Under the pieces are notes generated by a model. That model was not told where the DNA came from. It worked only from the letters and a program-made list of their open reading frames with translations, and searched no databases. This document shows positions 36,506 to 42,233 of a stretch of 64,000 nt of DNA, one piece after another. The stretch spans positions 136,358-200,357 of the forward strand of contig CAYQTE010000001.1 of NCBI GenBank assembly GCA_964420285.1, read 5' to 3'. This stretch comes from CAYQTE01 sp964420285 (lineage in GTDB: Bacteria > Planctomycetota > Phycisphaerae > Tepidisphaerales > Tepidisphaeraceae). Within the stretch, counting starts at the first letter, position 1, and each line of letters starts with the position of its first letter. A program made the position numbers and the translations under genes.

Positions 36506-37497
36506 GCCGCGATTTCCTTCACATACAGCGCATATTGCCGCATGCAATGCCCGGTTCGCCCCGATATCTTCATCGAGCGGTTGCTCTCATGCATCAGCGC
36601 ATGAATGACCCGGCGATATCCCAACTGCCGCGCGGATTGTTGAAACTGATCCAGCAGAACGCTGCCCAACCCCGCGCCCGTTCGGCCCGGCCGCACCGCA
36701 AGTGTCTTGGCGACCGCCGTGTCGATCGGCGCGCCCCGCTCGGCCTGCGTCACGTCCGGCAGCCCGAACATGAATCCCACCAGTTGTCCCTCCTTCTCCG
36801 CCAGCAACACCAGTTCACGCCGGATATAACCCTTCAGCGGCGCGTACATCGCCAGAAACTCCTCCCGCGCAATGGGAGTGTAGAGAAAATTGTCCGCAAA
36901 GGCGGCAATGGATAATTCGTGTACGGCCGACAACTCCTCTTCGTAGCGGACAAGATCGATCGGGCGGATGCGGATTCCCGCGTCGTTCAGCCGCGCCAGC
37001 GCCCCCGGCACGCGCGGATCGACCGCCGAAAGATCGTCGTTCAAGGCCGAAAAATAATGCGATATCGGCGCGAACCCCGCCGCCTGGAAATGCCCCGGCC
37101 AGTCGTCGGGATTGTCCGGCTCCAGAAAGAACGGCGGCTCCGAACCCCGCTGCGTCACCAGCCGGTAACGCCGCCACGTGTTTCCATCCATCGGCCCGAC
37201 GACACAGCGAAATCCCCGCAGCCCCAACTGCCGGCAGGCATGATCCAGCACCGCGCCGCCCGCCGCCGCATCCGCCGCCGCGTAATGCCCCAGCACGCCC
37301 GCCGCTCGGTCCAGATACCTCGGCGTCGCCTTGGTCCAAATGGAACACCTCGCCACCAGTTGATTGTCGCGGATCACGGCGTAGTGCGCGGTCGGCCCAT
37401 GCCGCCGCAGCGTTGCAGGATCCAACGGCGACACGGCGGGATTGATTCCATCCGGCCAGCCATTCTTACCCGGCCCCAACTCGACGATTCGATCCAT
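36502..37497 (-). CDS. GNAT-type N-acyltransferase, first gene of the lipid operon
   Basis: The 331-residue cytosolic protein has two GNAT-like halves. The second shows LLAEKEGQLVGFMFGLPDV and the acetyl-CoA loop AVRPGRTGAGLGSVLLDQF, then RVIHALMHESNRSMKISGR. Such enzymes move an acyl group from acyl-CoA to an amine or hydroxyl. It is the promoter-proximal gene of the run ending at 27492. The stop overlaps the ligase start by ATGA. Its acceptor could be the product of the BtaA-like step or another lipid amine, which is inference. No strong promoter is obvious upstream. Confidence 0.82.
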   Translation of the reverse strand: MDRIVELGPGKNGWPDGINPAVSPLDPATLRRHGPTAHYAVIRDNQLVARCSIWTKATPRYLDRAAGVLGHYAAADAAAGGAVLDHACRQLGLRGFRCVVGPMDGNTWRRYRLVTQRGSEPPFFLEPDNPDDWPGHFQAAGFAPISHYFSALNDDLSAVDPRVPGALARLNDAGIRIRPIDLVRYEEELSAVHELSIAAFADNFLYTPIAREEFLAMYAPLKGYIRRELVLLAEKEGQLVGFMFGLPDVTQAERGAPIDTAVAKTLAVRPGRTGAGLGSVLLDQFQQSARQLGYRRVIHALMHESNRSMKISGRTGHCMRQYALYVKEIAA

Positions 37498-37737
37498 ATC
37501 TCACCCCGTATGTGCAACCGCCCGAATCCCGAAACGGCCGTGAGCGGACTACTTATGCCTTGTCGTTTCAACCTATCCGGAATCCCGAAGATGTACCAGC
37601 CAGGCTGGTTGAAAATCGCGGCTCGCGGACCGTTGCCAAAGTCCGTGCAACGACGAGCCGGGGCGGCCGTTGCCGAACTGTTTGCCGCCCGCGCAGTGGG
37701 CAAGAGCGTATGTTGATCCGGATCAGACTACAGGCCG

Positions 37738-37765
37738 CAAAAAAGCCCCGGCGGGCAACCGGGGC
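37738..37765 (-). terminator. Rho-independent terminator of the VOC gene
   Basis: GCCCCGG (37745-37751) pairs with CCGGGGC (37759-37765) around a 7-nt loop. On the minus strand the stem is followed by six T (A tract 37739-37744). It lies about 90 bp beyond the stop codon of the VOC-domain gene. Confidence 0.8.
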
Positions 37766-37857
37766 CTGTGCTCCCAGGGATGGGAGTCTGTCCAAGCGGG
37801 TCACTTGGACTTGAGGGTTGTTTCGGCTCTGGCTCGCCCAGGCGACTGCACGTTCGA

Positions 37858-38334
37858 TCACCCCTGGACCGCAGCACGTTCCAGTGCCGCCACGTCGATC
37901 TTCTTCATCTTTACCATCGCCTCGAACACGCGCTTCCGCTTGGCCGGGTCGGGATCGGACATCAGGCGGGGAAGCGCACGAGGAACGATTTGCCAGGACA
38001 GGCCGAACTTGTCTTTCAACCAGCCACACTGCTCATTCTCGGGATGCGCCGACAGCGCCGTCCAGTAGCGGTCCACTTCCGCCTGATCCGCGCAGTCAAT
38101 CGACATTGAAATCGCTTCGCTAAACCGGAACTGGGGCCCGCCGTTGAGACCGCTAAAGCTGCGGCCGGCGAGCTTGAAGAGCACCAGCAGCGCATCGCCG
38201 GCCTTGCCGTTGGGATAGTCGCCAGGTGAGCGGACGATGTCGGTGATCTCCGAATTGGGGATCAGTCCGACGTAGAAGCGAGCCGCTTCTTCGGCGTTGT
38301 GGTCGAACCAAAGGCAGGTTGTAATCTTTTCCAT
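37858..38334 (-). CDS. VOC family (PhnB-like) protein
   Basis: The 158-residue protein MEKITTCLWFDHNAEEAARF has the vicinal-oxygen-chelate fold of PhnB/3-demethylubiquinone-methyltransferase-like proteins. Landmarks are GGPQFRFSEAISMSIDCADQ, VDRYWTALSA, CGWLKDKFGLSWQIVPRALP and the C-terminal KRVFEAMVKMKKIDVAALER. The function is not known; relatives are often called glyoxalase-like. A 7-codon upstream extension is possible. A terminator follows at 37738-37765. Confidence 0.88.
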   Translation of the reverse strand: MEKITTCLWFDHNAEEAARFYVGLIPNSEITDIVRSPGDYPNGKAGDALLVLFKLAGRSFSGLNGGPQFRFSEAISMSIDCADQAEVDRYWTALSAHPENEQCGWLKDKFGLSWQIVPRALPRLMSDPDPAKRKRVFEAMVKMKKIDVAALERAAVQG

Positions 38335-38716
38335 TTCGTTCTCCCGTTGAGTCAAAAAGGCTTATCGAGCGTCGCGGATAATATCATGGGGGATCGCATT
38401 GGAAAACGCAGAAAACGTCCTGCTCTGCGAAAAATGGGCAAACCTCGGGATCGATGCTTGTGCGTTTGGACGAACAGGCGCGTTTCAGAGATGCCGCGGG
38501 CTGAGGAAGATGGCCGATTCTGGCGATCAAGGCGGCATTGCAGGAAGTGAGCCGGGACGTTTGGCGCGTCGAGGTTCGATCGTAGAACGATGACATAAAA
38601 CGCCGTTCAGATTTTTCTCTTGCTTTTTCGCGGCAAAACGGAATAATTCAAACGATCGGCACGTTATGTCGATGGAGATTTCTATGAGGCAGTTTTTGAG
38701 TTCATCTAAACCAGCA
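38335..38716. other. Intergenic leader before the tRNA array
   Basis: I find no supportable gene; the short frames have no recognisable content. A weak promoter-like pair (TTGCTT at 38620, AATAAT at 38642, 16-nt spacer) precedes the hairpin run that begins at 38717. Confidence 0.4.
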
Positions 38717-38910
38717 AGTCGCGAAGCGACTCAGCGCCATCAAGCGCTAGGTCGATTCGCACTTAATATGCGCGATTATACGCGCATATAAGCTCCCTGC
38801 CTCTTTCGGCCGGGAGTTCTTCCCGGCGAAAGTGATCCTTACTTTATATCCGGGAAGAAGTTGGCTCGCTCTTGAGTGCGAGGCCGGTGGTTGAATTCCA
38901 CCTTGGCCGA
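38717..38910 (+). ncRNA. Candidate structured RNA with tRNA-like 3' end
   Basis: Consecutive perfect stems occur here: AGTCGC/GCGACT (38717-38731), AGCGC/GCGCT (38733-38748), ATATGCGCG/CGCGCATAT (38766-38789) and a 10-bp stem TTCTTCCCGG/CCGGGAAGAA (38817-38859). CTCGC/GCGAG (38865-38882) follows, and then a T-arm-like GGTGG TTGAATT CCACC (38886-38902). An outer stem CGGCCGG (38807-38813) / TTGGCCG (38903-38909) closes the last three, like an acceptor stem. No anticodon arm is clear. It may be a tRNA-like RNA, a processed array leader or a decayed tRNA. It does not match tmRNA, RNase P or SRP RNA motifs I know. Confidence 0.4.
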
Positions 38911-38983
38911 CGCTGGGAGTGCGCTTGTGGCCCATGTGGGATGGGCTGAACAGGGTTCTGCGCGCTGTTAGCTCAGAGGCACA

Positions 38984-39062
38984 GCGCCCGGAGCGATCAG
39001 CGGGAGTTCGGAGAGCCACCGCCTTTCAGGCGGATGGGTGGGTTCGAGTCCCGCCCGGTGCA
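38984..39062 (+). tRNA. tRNA-like element, possibly Glu(TTC), irregular
   Basis: A good T-arm (GTGGG TTCGAGT CCCGC) and an anticodon-like hairpin CCGC CTTTCAG GCGG are present. The 5' acceptor pairs only partly with CCGGTGC, and the D-arm region is about 8 nt too long. A separate perfect 6-bp stem GCGCTG/CAGCGC precedes and overlaps it (38962-38987). It may be a decayed or rearranged tRNA. Confidence 0.35.
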
Positions 39063-39085
39063 TGTATGGCGGCAAGGCCGCCATA

Positions 39086-39180
39086 GAGAGTGGAGCAGTA
39101 GACAGTAGAACAGTAGAAGCGTGGGCGGCGGCGAGCTATCGGTCGACCTTCTACTTTCTACTATCTACTGTCCACTCTCG
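39086..39180. repeat. Heptad repeats forming a long inverted repeat
   Basis: The left arm at 39086-39119 (AGAGTGG AGCAGTAGACAG...) steps in about 7-nt units. The right arm 39149-39180 (CTACTTT CTACTAT CTACTGT) is its imperfect reverse complement. The same family occurs at 7531 and in later tRNA spacers. Confidence 0.65.
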
Positions 39181-39198
39181 CGCCGCGAGGCGGCGTAC

Positions 39199-39272
39199 GG
39201 TTCAGTAGCCCAATCGGCAGAGGCGCCTGACTCAGAATCAGGTTAGTGCAGGTTCGACTCCTGCCTGAACCA
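39199..39272 (+). tRNA. tRNA with Leu anticodon CAG, short variable arm
   Basis: A full cloverleaf: acceptor GGTTCAG/CTGAACC, anticodon stem CCTGA/TCAGG with loop CTCAGAA, T-arm GCAGG/CCTGC. The variable region is only TTAGT, whereas bacterial tRNA-Leu normally has a long arm. No CCA is encoded. Confidence 0.85.
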
Positions 39273-39280
39273 TGAAGTTG

Positions 39281-39355
39281 GTTGCGGTAGCTCAATCGGA
39301 TCAGAGCGCGGCCCTGCGAAGGCCGAGGCTGAAGGTTCGAGCCCTTCCCGCAACA
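39281..39355 (+). tRNA. tRNA-Arg(GCG)
   Basis: Acceptor GTTGCGG/CCGCAAC, D-stem GCTC/GAGC, anticodon stem CGGCC/GGCCG with loop CTGCGAA, T-stem GAAGG/CCTTC. GCG in place of the usual ACG is rare in bacteria. Confidence 0.85.
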
Positions 39356-39396
39356 TGAACGCTTGGGCCCGCCCCGAGCGAACAAAGCGAGTCGAA

Positions 39397-39467
39397 GGGC
39401 CCGTCGTCCAATGGCAGGACTCCTGGCCTGCAACCAGGAAATGAGGGTTCAAATCCCTCCGGCGTCC
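39397..39467 (+). tRNA. tRNA with apparent Ala anticodon TGC and C33
   Basis: D-stem GTCC/GGAC, a perfect anticodon stem CCTGG/CCAGG with 7-nt loop CCTGCAA, T-stem GAGGG/CCCTC. Taken at positions 34-36 the anticodon is TGC and position 33 is C. The acceptor GGGCCCG/CGGCGTC has mismatches at 3-70 and 4-69 and a wobble pair at 2-71. If the loop were shifted by one, the anticodon would be GCA (Cys), but a normal tRNA-Cys is present at 41105. Confidence 0.6.
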
Positions 39468-39479
39468 AATGGGCGGGTT

Positions 39480-39554
39480 GCTCTGGTAGCCCAATCCGGC
39501 AGAGGCGCGTGATCGAGGGTCACGTTGTTGCAGGTTCGAATCCTGCTCAGAGCA
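39480..39554 (+). tRNA. tRNA with Leu anticodon GAG, C33, short variable arm
   Basis: Acceptor GCTCTGG/TCAGAGC, anticodon stem CGTGA/TCACG perfect with loop TCGAGGG, T-stem GCAGG/CCTGC. Position 33 is C. The variable region is TTGTT only. Confidence 0.75.
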
Positions 39555-39566
39555 CCTTGAATTCTG

Positions 39567-39640
39567 GCCGCGGTAGCCCAACGGCAGAGGCGGCGGTCTC
39601 AAGAACCGTTTGCGTGTGGGTTCGAATCCCACCCGCGGCA
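39567..39640 (+). tRNA. tRNA with Leu anticodon CAA, short variable arm
   Basis: Acceptor GCCGCGG/CCGCGGC, anticodon stem GCGGT/ACCGT with loop CTCAAGA, 6-nt variable region, T-stem GTGGG/CCCAC. It shares the GCCC D-arm with the CAG and GAG tRNAs. Confidence 0.85.
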
Positions 39641-39743
39641 ATGCGAGCCTTGCTCGCATGGAACAGGTGAACGGGAGAACAGGCGAGCGGGAGATGCTGA
39701 ATCATGAGTAGTAGTTCATCAAGTAGCGATGGCTCCGAACGAC

Positions 39744-39827
39744 GGAGGGTTGGCTGAACTGGTAAGGCACCCGTCTCGAAAACGGGCGGACTTTCGAGTC
39801 CTGGGGGTTCGAATCCCTCACCCTCCT
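39744..39827 (+). tRNA. tRNA-Ser(CGA)
   Basis: Acceptor GGAGGGT/ACCCTCC, loop CTCGAAA, and a normal long variable arm (GGACT TTCG AGTCC). The discriminator base is T rather than the usual G. Confidence 0.88.
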
Positions 39828-39852
39828 TGACAGCGCCGACAACGGCGCTCCC

Positions 39853-39941
39853 GGAGGGTTGGCAGAGTGGTTGATCGCGCCGCGTTGCTAACGCGGACGG
39901 CGCAGCAATGTGCCGCGGAGGTTCGAATCCTCCACCCTCCG
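39853..39941 (+). tRNA. tRNA-Ser(GCT)
   Basis: Acceptor GGAGGGT/ACCCTCC, anticodon stem CCGCG/CGCGG with loop TTGCTAA, long variable arm, T-stem GGAGG/CCTCC, G73. Confidence 0.9.
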
Positions 39942-40000
39942 CTGTGAAGGCAGCCGTGAAATGCGGTTGCACGCTCTTTGACAAGTTCATTTCCGATTTC

Positions 40001-40073
40001 GTCGCCATGGCTCAGCGGGATGAGCGTTCGGCTGTCAACCGAAAGGTCATGGGTTCAACTCCCATTGGCGGCG
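40001..40073 (+). tRNA. tRNA-Asp(GTC)
   Basis: Acceptor GTCGCCA/TGGCGGC, anticodon stem TTCGG/CCGAA with loop CTGTCAA, T-stem ATGGG/CCCAT, G73. Confidence 0.9.
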
Positions 40074-40092
40074 CGTGGCTCAGTGGCCGGAC

Positions 40093-40164
40093 GTGGATTT
40101 AGCTTAGACGGTAGAGCGGAGGTCTGAAAATCCTCTCAGCCTGGTTCGACTCCAGGAATCCACA
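40093..40164 (+). tRNA. tRNA-Phe(GAA)
   Basis: Acceptor GTGGATT/AATCCAC, loop CTGAAAA, T-stem CCTGG/CCAGG. The last anticodon-stem pair is a T-T mismatch. Confidence 0.85.
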
Positions 40165-40245
40165 ATGCGACCGTCGGTCGCATAGAGCAGGGGAGCAGTA
40201 GAGCAGGCGGCAGGATAGCATGAATGCAAAGATCAGGAAATCATC

Positions 40246-40319
40246 GGGTGCGTAGCTCAACGGCAGAGCGGAGGCCTCATAAGCCTAAGGTTGTTGGTTC
40301 GAATCCAACCGTTCACCCA
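40246..40319 (+). tRNA. tRNA with CAT anticodon (Met or Ile2), irregular acceptor
   Basis: D-stem GCTC/GAGC, loop CTCATAA and T-stem GTTGG/CCAAC are good. The acceptor GGGTGCG pairs only at five positions with TTCACCC, and two extra bases follow the T-stem. Confidence 0.65.
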
Positions 40320-40330
40320 TCGCGGCGGAC

Positions 40331-40404
40331 TCAGGGATAGTTCAACCCGGTAGAACGCTCGGCTCTGAACCGAGTGGTTGAAGGTTCGAATCCTTCTCCC
40401 TGAA
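40331..40404 (+). tRNA. tRNA-Gln(CTG)
   Basis: Acceptor TCAGGGA/TCCCTGA, anticodon stem CTCGG/CCGAG with loop CTCTGAA, T-stem GAAGG/CCTTC. The next tRNA starts one base after it. Confidence 0.9.
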
Positions 40405-40405
40405 C

Positions 40406-40478
40406 TGAGCTGTAGGTCAACCGGTAGCACCGCCGGTCTTTGAATCCGGAGATCGTGGTTCGAATCCACGCGGCTCAA
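40406..40478 (+). tRNA. tRNA-Gln(TTG)
   Basis: Acceptor TGAGCTG/CGGCTCA, loop CTTTGAA, T-stem CGTGG/CCACG. The anticodon stem ends in a T-T mismatch. Confidence 0.85.
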
Positions 40479-40489
40479 GTTGCCGAGTT

Positions 40490-40562
40490 ACCCATGTAGC
40501 TCAATCGGTAGAGCGCGCGACTGTTAATCGCGTTTATGGTGGTTCGAATCCGTCCGTGGGTG
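40490..40562 (+). tRNA. tRNA-Asn(GTT)
   Basis: Acceptor ACCCATG/CGTGGGT, D-stem GCTC/GAGC, anticodon stem CGCGA/TCGCG with loop CTGTTAA, G73. Confidence 0.9.
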
Positions 40563-40567
40563 CTGAG

Positions 40568-40633
40568 CCCGATCAGTAGAACAGGAGAACACGAGAAGGA
40601 ATCTCCTGCTCACCTGCTCCACCGATCACCTGC
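40568..40633. repeat. Spacer repeat, inverted arms
   Basis: The purine-rich arm CAGTAGAACAGGAGAACACG and a pyrimidine arm TCCTGCTCACCTGCTCC form an imperfect inverted repeat like the one at 39086. Related purine-rich tracts lie at 40184-40213. Confidence 0.5.
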
Positions 40634-40641
40634 TCTGACCC

Positions 40642-40715
40642 GCTCTCGTCGTCCAATAGTCAGGATGCCCGGCCTTCAAGGGAGAGAATGATGGGTTCGA
40701 TTCCCACCGGGAGCA
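40642..40715 (+). tRNA. tRNA, anticodon uncertain (Glu TTC or Lys CTT)
   Basis: Acceptor GCTCTCG/CGGGAGC and D-stem GTCC/GGAT are good. The anticodon arm is poorly paired around CCTTCAA. With the spacing of the related tRNA at 39397 the anticodon is TTC with C33; a one-base shift gives CTT. Confidence 0.55.
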
Positions 40716-40726
40716 TGAGCTTTTTC

Positions 40727-40801
40727 CAGCGTGTAGCGCAGTTTGGCAGCGCACGTGCCTCGGGCGCACGCTCTTCGAAGGTTCGAATCCTTCCACGCTG
40801 A
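40727..40801 (+). tRNA. tRNA-Pro(CGG)
   Basis: Acceptor CAGCGTG/CACGCTG, D-stem GCGC/GCGC, anticodon stem CGTGC/GCACG with loop CTCGGGC, T-stem GAAGG/CCTTC. Confidence 0.9.
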
Positions 40802-40813
40802 TTGTCAAAGCAC

Positions 40814-40899
40814 GCGTAGGTGGCAGAATGGCAATGCAGCGGGCCGTAACCCCGCCCTCTCTTACGAGATACATGGGGGTTCAAATCCCTCCCTACGCA
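40814..40899 (+). tRNA. tRNA-Tyr(GTA) with C33
   Basis: Acceptor GCGTAGG/CCTACGC, anticodon stem GCGGG/CCCGC perfect with loop CCGTAAC, so position 33 is C. The long variable arm expected for bacterial tRNA-Tyr is present. Confidence 0.82.
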
Positions 40900-40916
40900 T
40901 CGCGGCCTCGGCGCGA

Positions 40917-41005
40917 TCGAGCAGGTGAGCGGTAGAACAGTTGACAGTAGAGCGAGTGAGCGTTGGTCGTCGGCAACCTCCTGCGGTCTACTGTTCTACA
41001 GTTCT
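40917..41005. repeat. Spacer repeat, inverted arms
   Basis: GAGCAGGTGAGCGGTAGAAC and TGACAGTAGAGCG are partly complementary to GCGGTCTACTGTTCTACAG (40983-41001). Same family as the repeats at 7531 and 39086. Confidence 0.55.
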
Positions 41006-41022
41006 TCACTGCCACTTGTAAT

Positions 41023-41095
41023 GCGCCGGATGTTCCAATGGCGGATCGCCCGCCTCCAAAGCGGGAAGCGGCAGGTTCGATCCCTGCACGGCGTG
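41023..41095 (+). tRNA. tRNA-Trp(CCA)
   Basis: Anticodon stem CCCGC/GCGGG with loop CTCCAAA, T-stem GCAGG/CCTGC. The acceptor GCGCCGG/ACGGCGT has one mismatch. G73. Confidence 0.85.
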
Positions 41096-41104
41096 CGTGA
41101 TGTC

Positions 41105-41175
41105 GACCGCGAAACCGAGTGGCTCGGTGCGGGCCTGCAAAGCCCGATGCACAGGTTCGATTCCTGTCGTGGTCT
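41105..41175 (+). tRNA. tRNA-Cys(GCA)
   Basis: Acceptor GACCGCG/CGTGGTC, anticodon stem CGGGC/GCCCG with loop CTGCAAA, T-stem ACAGG/CCTGT. The discriminator T is a Cys identity base. Confidence 0.9.
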
Positions 41176-41176
41176 T

Positions 41177-41249
41177 GTGGCCGTAGCTCAACCGGCAGAG
41201 CACCGGGATGTGGACCCGGTGGTTGTGAGTTCAAATCTCACCGGTCAAA
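41177..41249 (+). tRNA. tRNA-His(GTG)
   Basis: D-stem GCTC/GAGC, anticodon stem CCGGG/CCCGG with loop ATGTGGA, T-stem GTGAG/CTCAC. Acceptor GTGGCCG/CGGTCAA with a mismatch at the first pair. It starts one base after tRNA-Cys and ends the array. Confidence 0.85.
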
Positions 41250-41385
41250 GGTCGGAACAGGAAATTGGCCGGGCCGTAGGCGCGACCGGCGTCGCCGACC
41301 CCGGAGGCACGTCATCGATGGCGAATCAAACGGTTGCCGTTAAGATTCCTGTCGTCCAAATGCAAAGCGGGAAGCGGAGGCCGAG

Positions 41386-41600
41386 ATGCCCTCAACGACC
41401 ACTGACGCCAATCGGTTTCGATTGCTCCACGGCCCGTATCAATCGCCCAATGTGGAGCCGGGCCAAACGCTCCGTTGCGAAATCCGTGGCCGGCTGACGG
41501 CGGGTCGGTTCAACGACCCGAATCGCTTAGGAGCAGGAGTGCCCAGTGGAAAAGCTGATCGAGTCCGATGGGCAGGCTGTCAGCTATCGTCAATGATCGG
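41386..41600 (+). pseudogene. Remnant of a planctomycete hypothetical gene
   Basis: The frame from 41386 reads MPSTTTDANRFRLLHGPYQS, then VEPGQTLRCEIRGRLTA. This resembles the start of a small protein often seen in planctomycetes (FRLLHGPY...G..L.CE.RG). After about 40 residues the similarity shifts to another frame, where EKLIESDGQAVSYRQ ends at a stop near 41600. The gene is frameshifted and short. The family recognition is from memory and moderate. Confidence 0.45.
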
Positions 41601-41746
41601 GCGTTCCGGCATTGTCGATTTGCTCAAGACGAATCAGCGGGCATTTCCACGTTTTCTCCGTTGGCGAATTGGCGCTGCCGCATCGATACTGCAACTGCCG
41701 CAACCGATGCCACAATTCGTAGTTGAGACGAATTATCAACTAGCAT

Positions 41747-41764
41747 CTACCGTCATTACGGTAG
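41747..41764. promoter_or_regulatory. 18-bp palindrome, copy 1 (possible operator)
   Basis: CTACCGTCATTACGGTAG has a 7-bp perfect dyad around CATT. An identical copy lies 33 bp downstream at 41780-41797, about three helical turns away. The pair is about 450 bp upstream of the giant gene start. Confidence 0.55.
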
Positions 41765-41779
41765 AAAGGCAACGAAGGC

Positions 41780-41797
41780 CTACCGTCATTACGGTAG
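41780..41797. promoter_or_regulatory. 18-bp palindrome, copy 2 (possible operator)
   Basis: Identical to 41747-41764. Two identical dyads at helical spacing suggest cooperative binding of a dimeric regulator. A hairpin-type repeat is an alternative. Confidence 0.55.
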
Positions 41798-41923
41798 ATA
41801 GTGGGTCAACACGGTTGTCGTCGAAGACGAGTCTTGTATTTCGCGGCGGTACATGGCCTCGCCAGAGGCCGACTTCGTCGATGCGAAAAGCCCAGATAAT
41901 TTTCGCAAAGGAAAAGAAAAGAA

Positions 41924-41952
41924 TTGGACTTCGCTGCGCAATTTCGTTAATA
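41924..41952 (+). promoter_or_regulatory. Candidate sigma-70-type promoter
   Basis: TTGGAC (41924-41929), a 17-nt spacer and TTAATA (41947-41952) lie about 280 bp upstream of the giant gene ATG. This is a match by eye only. Confidence 0.3.
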
Positions 41953-41988
41953 TCCGGCTTGCGTTTTACTGTATTTGGAGGGTGAGAC

Positions 41989-42084
41989 GTGGGTCAGCCA
42001 AGATCGGCGACGCTGAATTTGATCTCTCGGCTGGTGCAGCGATGCCGCCGAAAGATCGAGTTTCTGTTCGCTCTCACCTCATGA
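41989..42084 (+). CDS. Possible small leader ORF, 31 residues
   Basis: GTG at 41989 follows a GGAGGG ribosome site by 6 nt and opens 31 codons to a TGA at 42082: it starts (f)MGQPRSATLNLISRLVQ and is strongly basic in the middle (RCRRKIEFLF). It lies in the leader of the giant gene and could be a leader peptide or chance. Confidence 0.3.
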   Translation: MGQPRSATLNLISRLVQRCRRKIEFLFALTS

Positions 42085-42233
42085 TAGGTGCCTTTTCTTA
42101 AGGCAAAATCTTGACGCGTCGTTCGCCCCATCCGGTGGTCGGAATACCGGCCGCCGATTCGCGATGAACGCCATGGTCACGATTGGTTCGCACGCCTGTC
42201 GCATGCAGGTTGTACGCTCACAGCGGAGGCAAG

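Noticed and set aside
38384..38596. 70-codon minus-strand frame upstream of the VOC gene
   Set aside because: No ribosome site, no recognisable domain and unremarkable composition.
38717..39062. tmRNA
   Set aside because: No tmRNA 5' motif, no tag reading frame ending in Ala-Ala-stop, and no matching 5' acceptor half for the T-arm at 39036-39062.
39161..40884. Open frames within the tRNA array
   Set aside because: They read through tRNA genes, mostly on the opposite strand, and have no protein features.
39086..41005. Repeats between tRNAs as a CRISPR array
   Set aside because: Units are 7 nt and degenerate, with no 25-40 nt repeats, no regular spacers and no cas genes.
41340..41375. Further tRNA (sequence CTGTCGTCCAAATGC)
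   Set aside because: Only a D-arm-like piece; no anticodon stem, T-arm or acceptor pairing follows.
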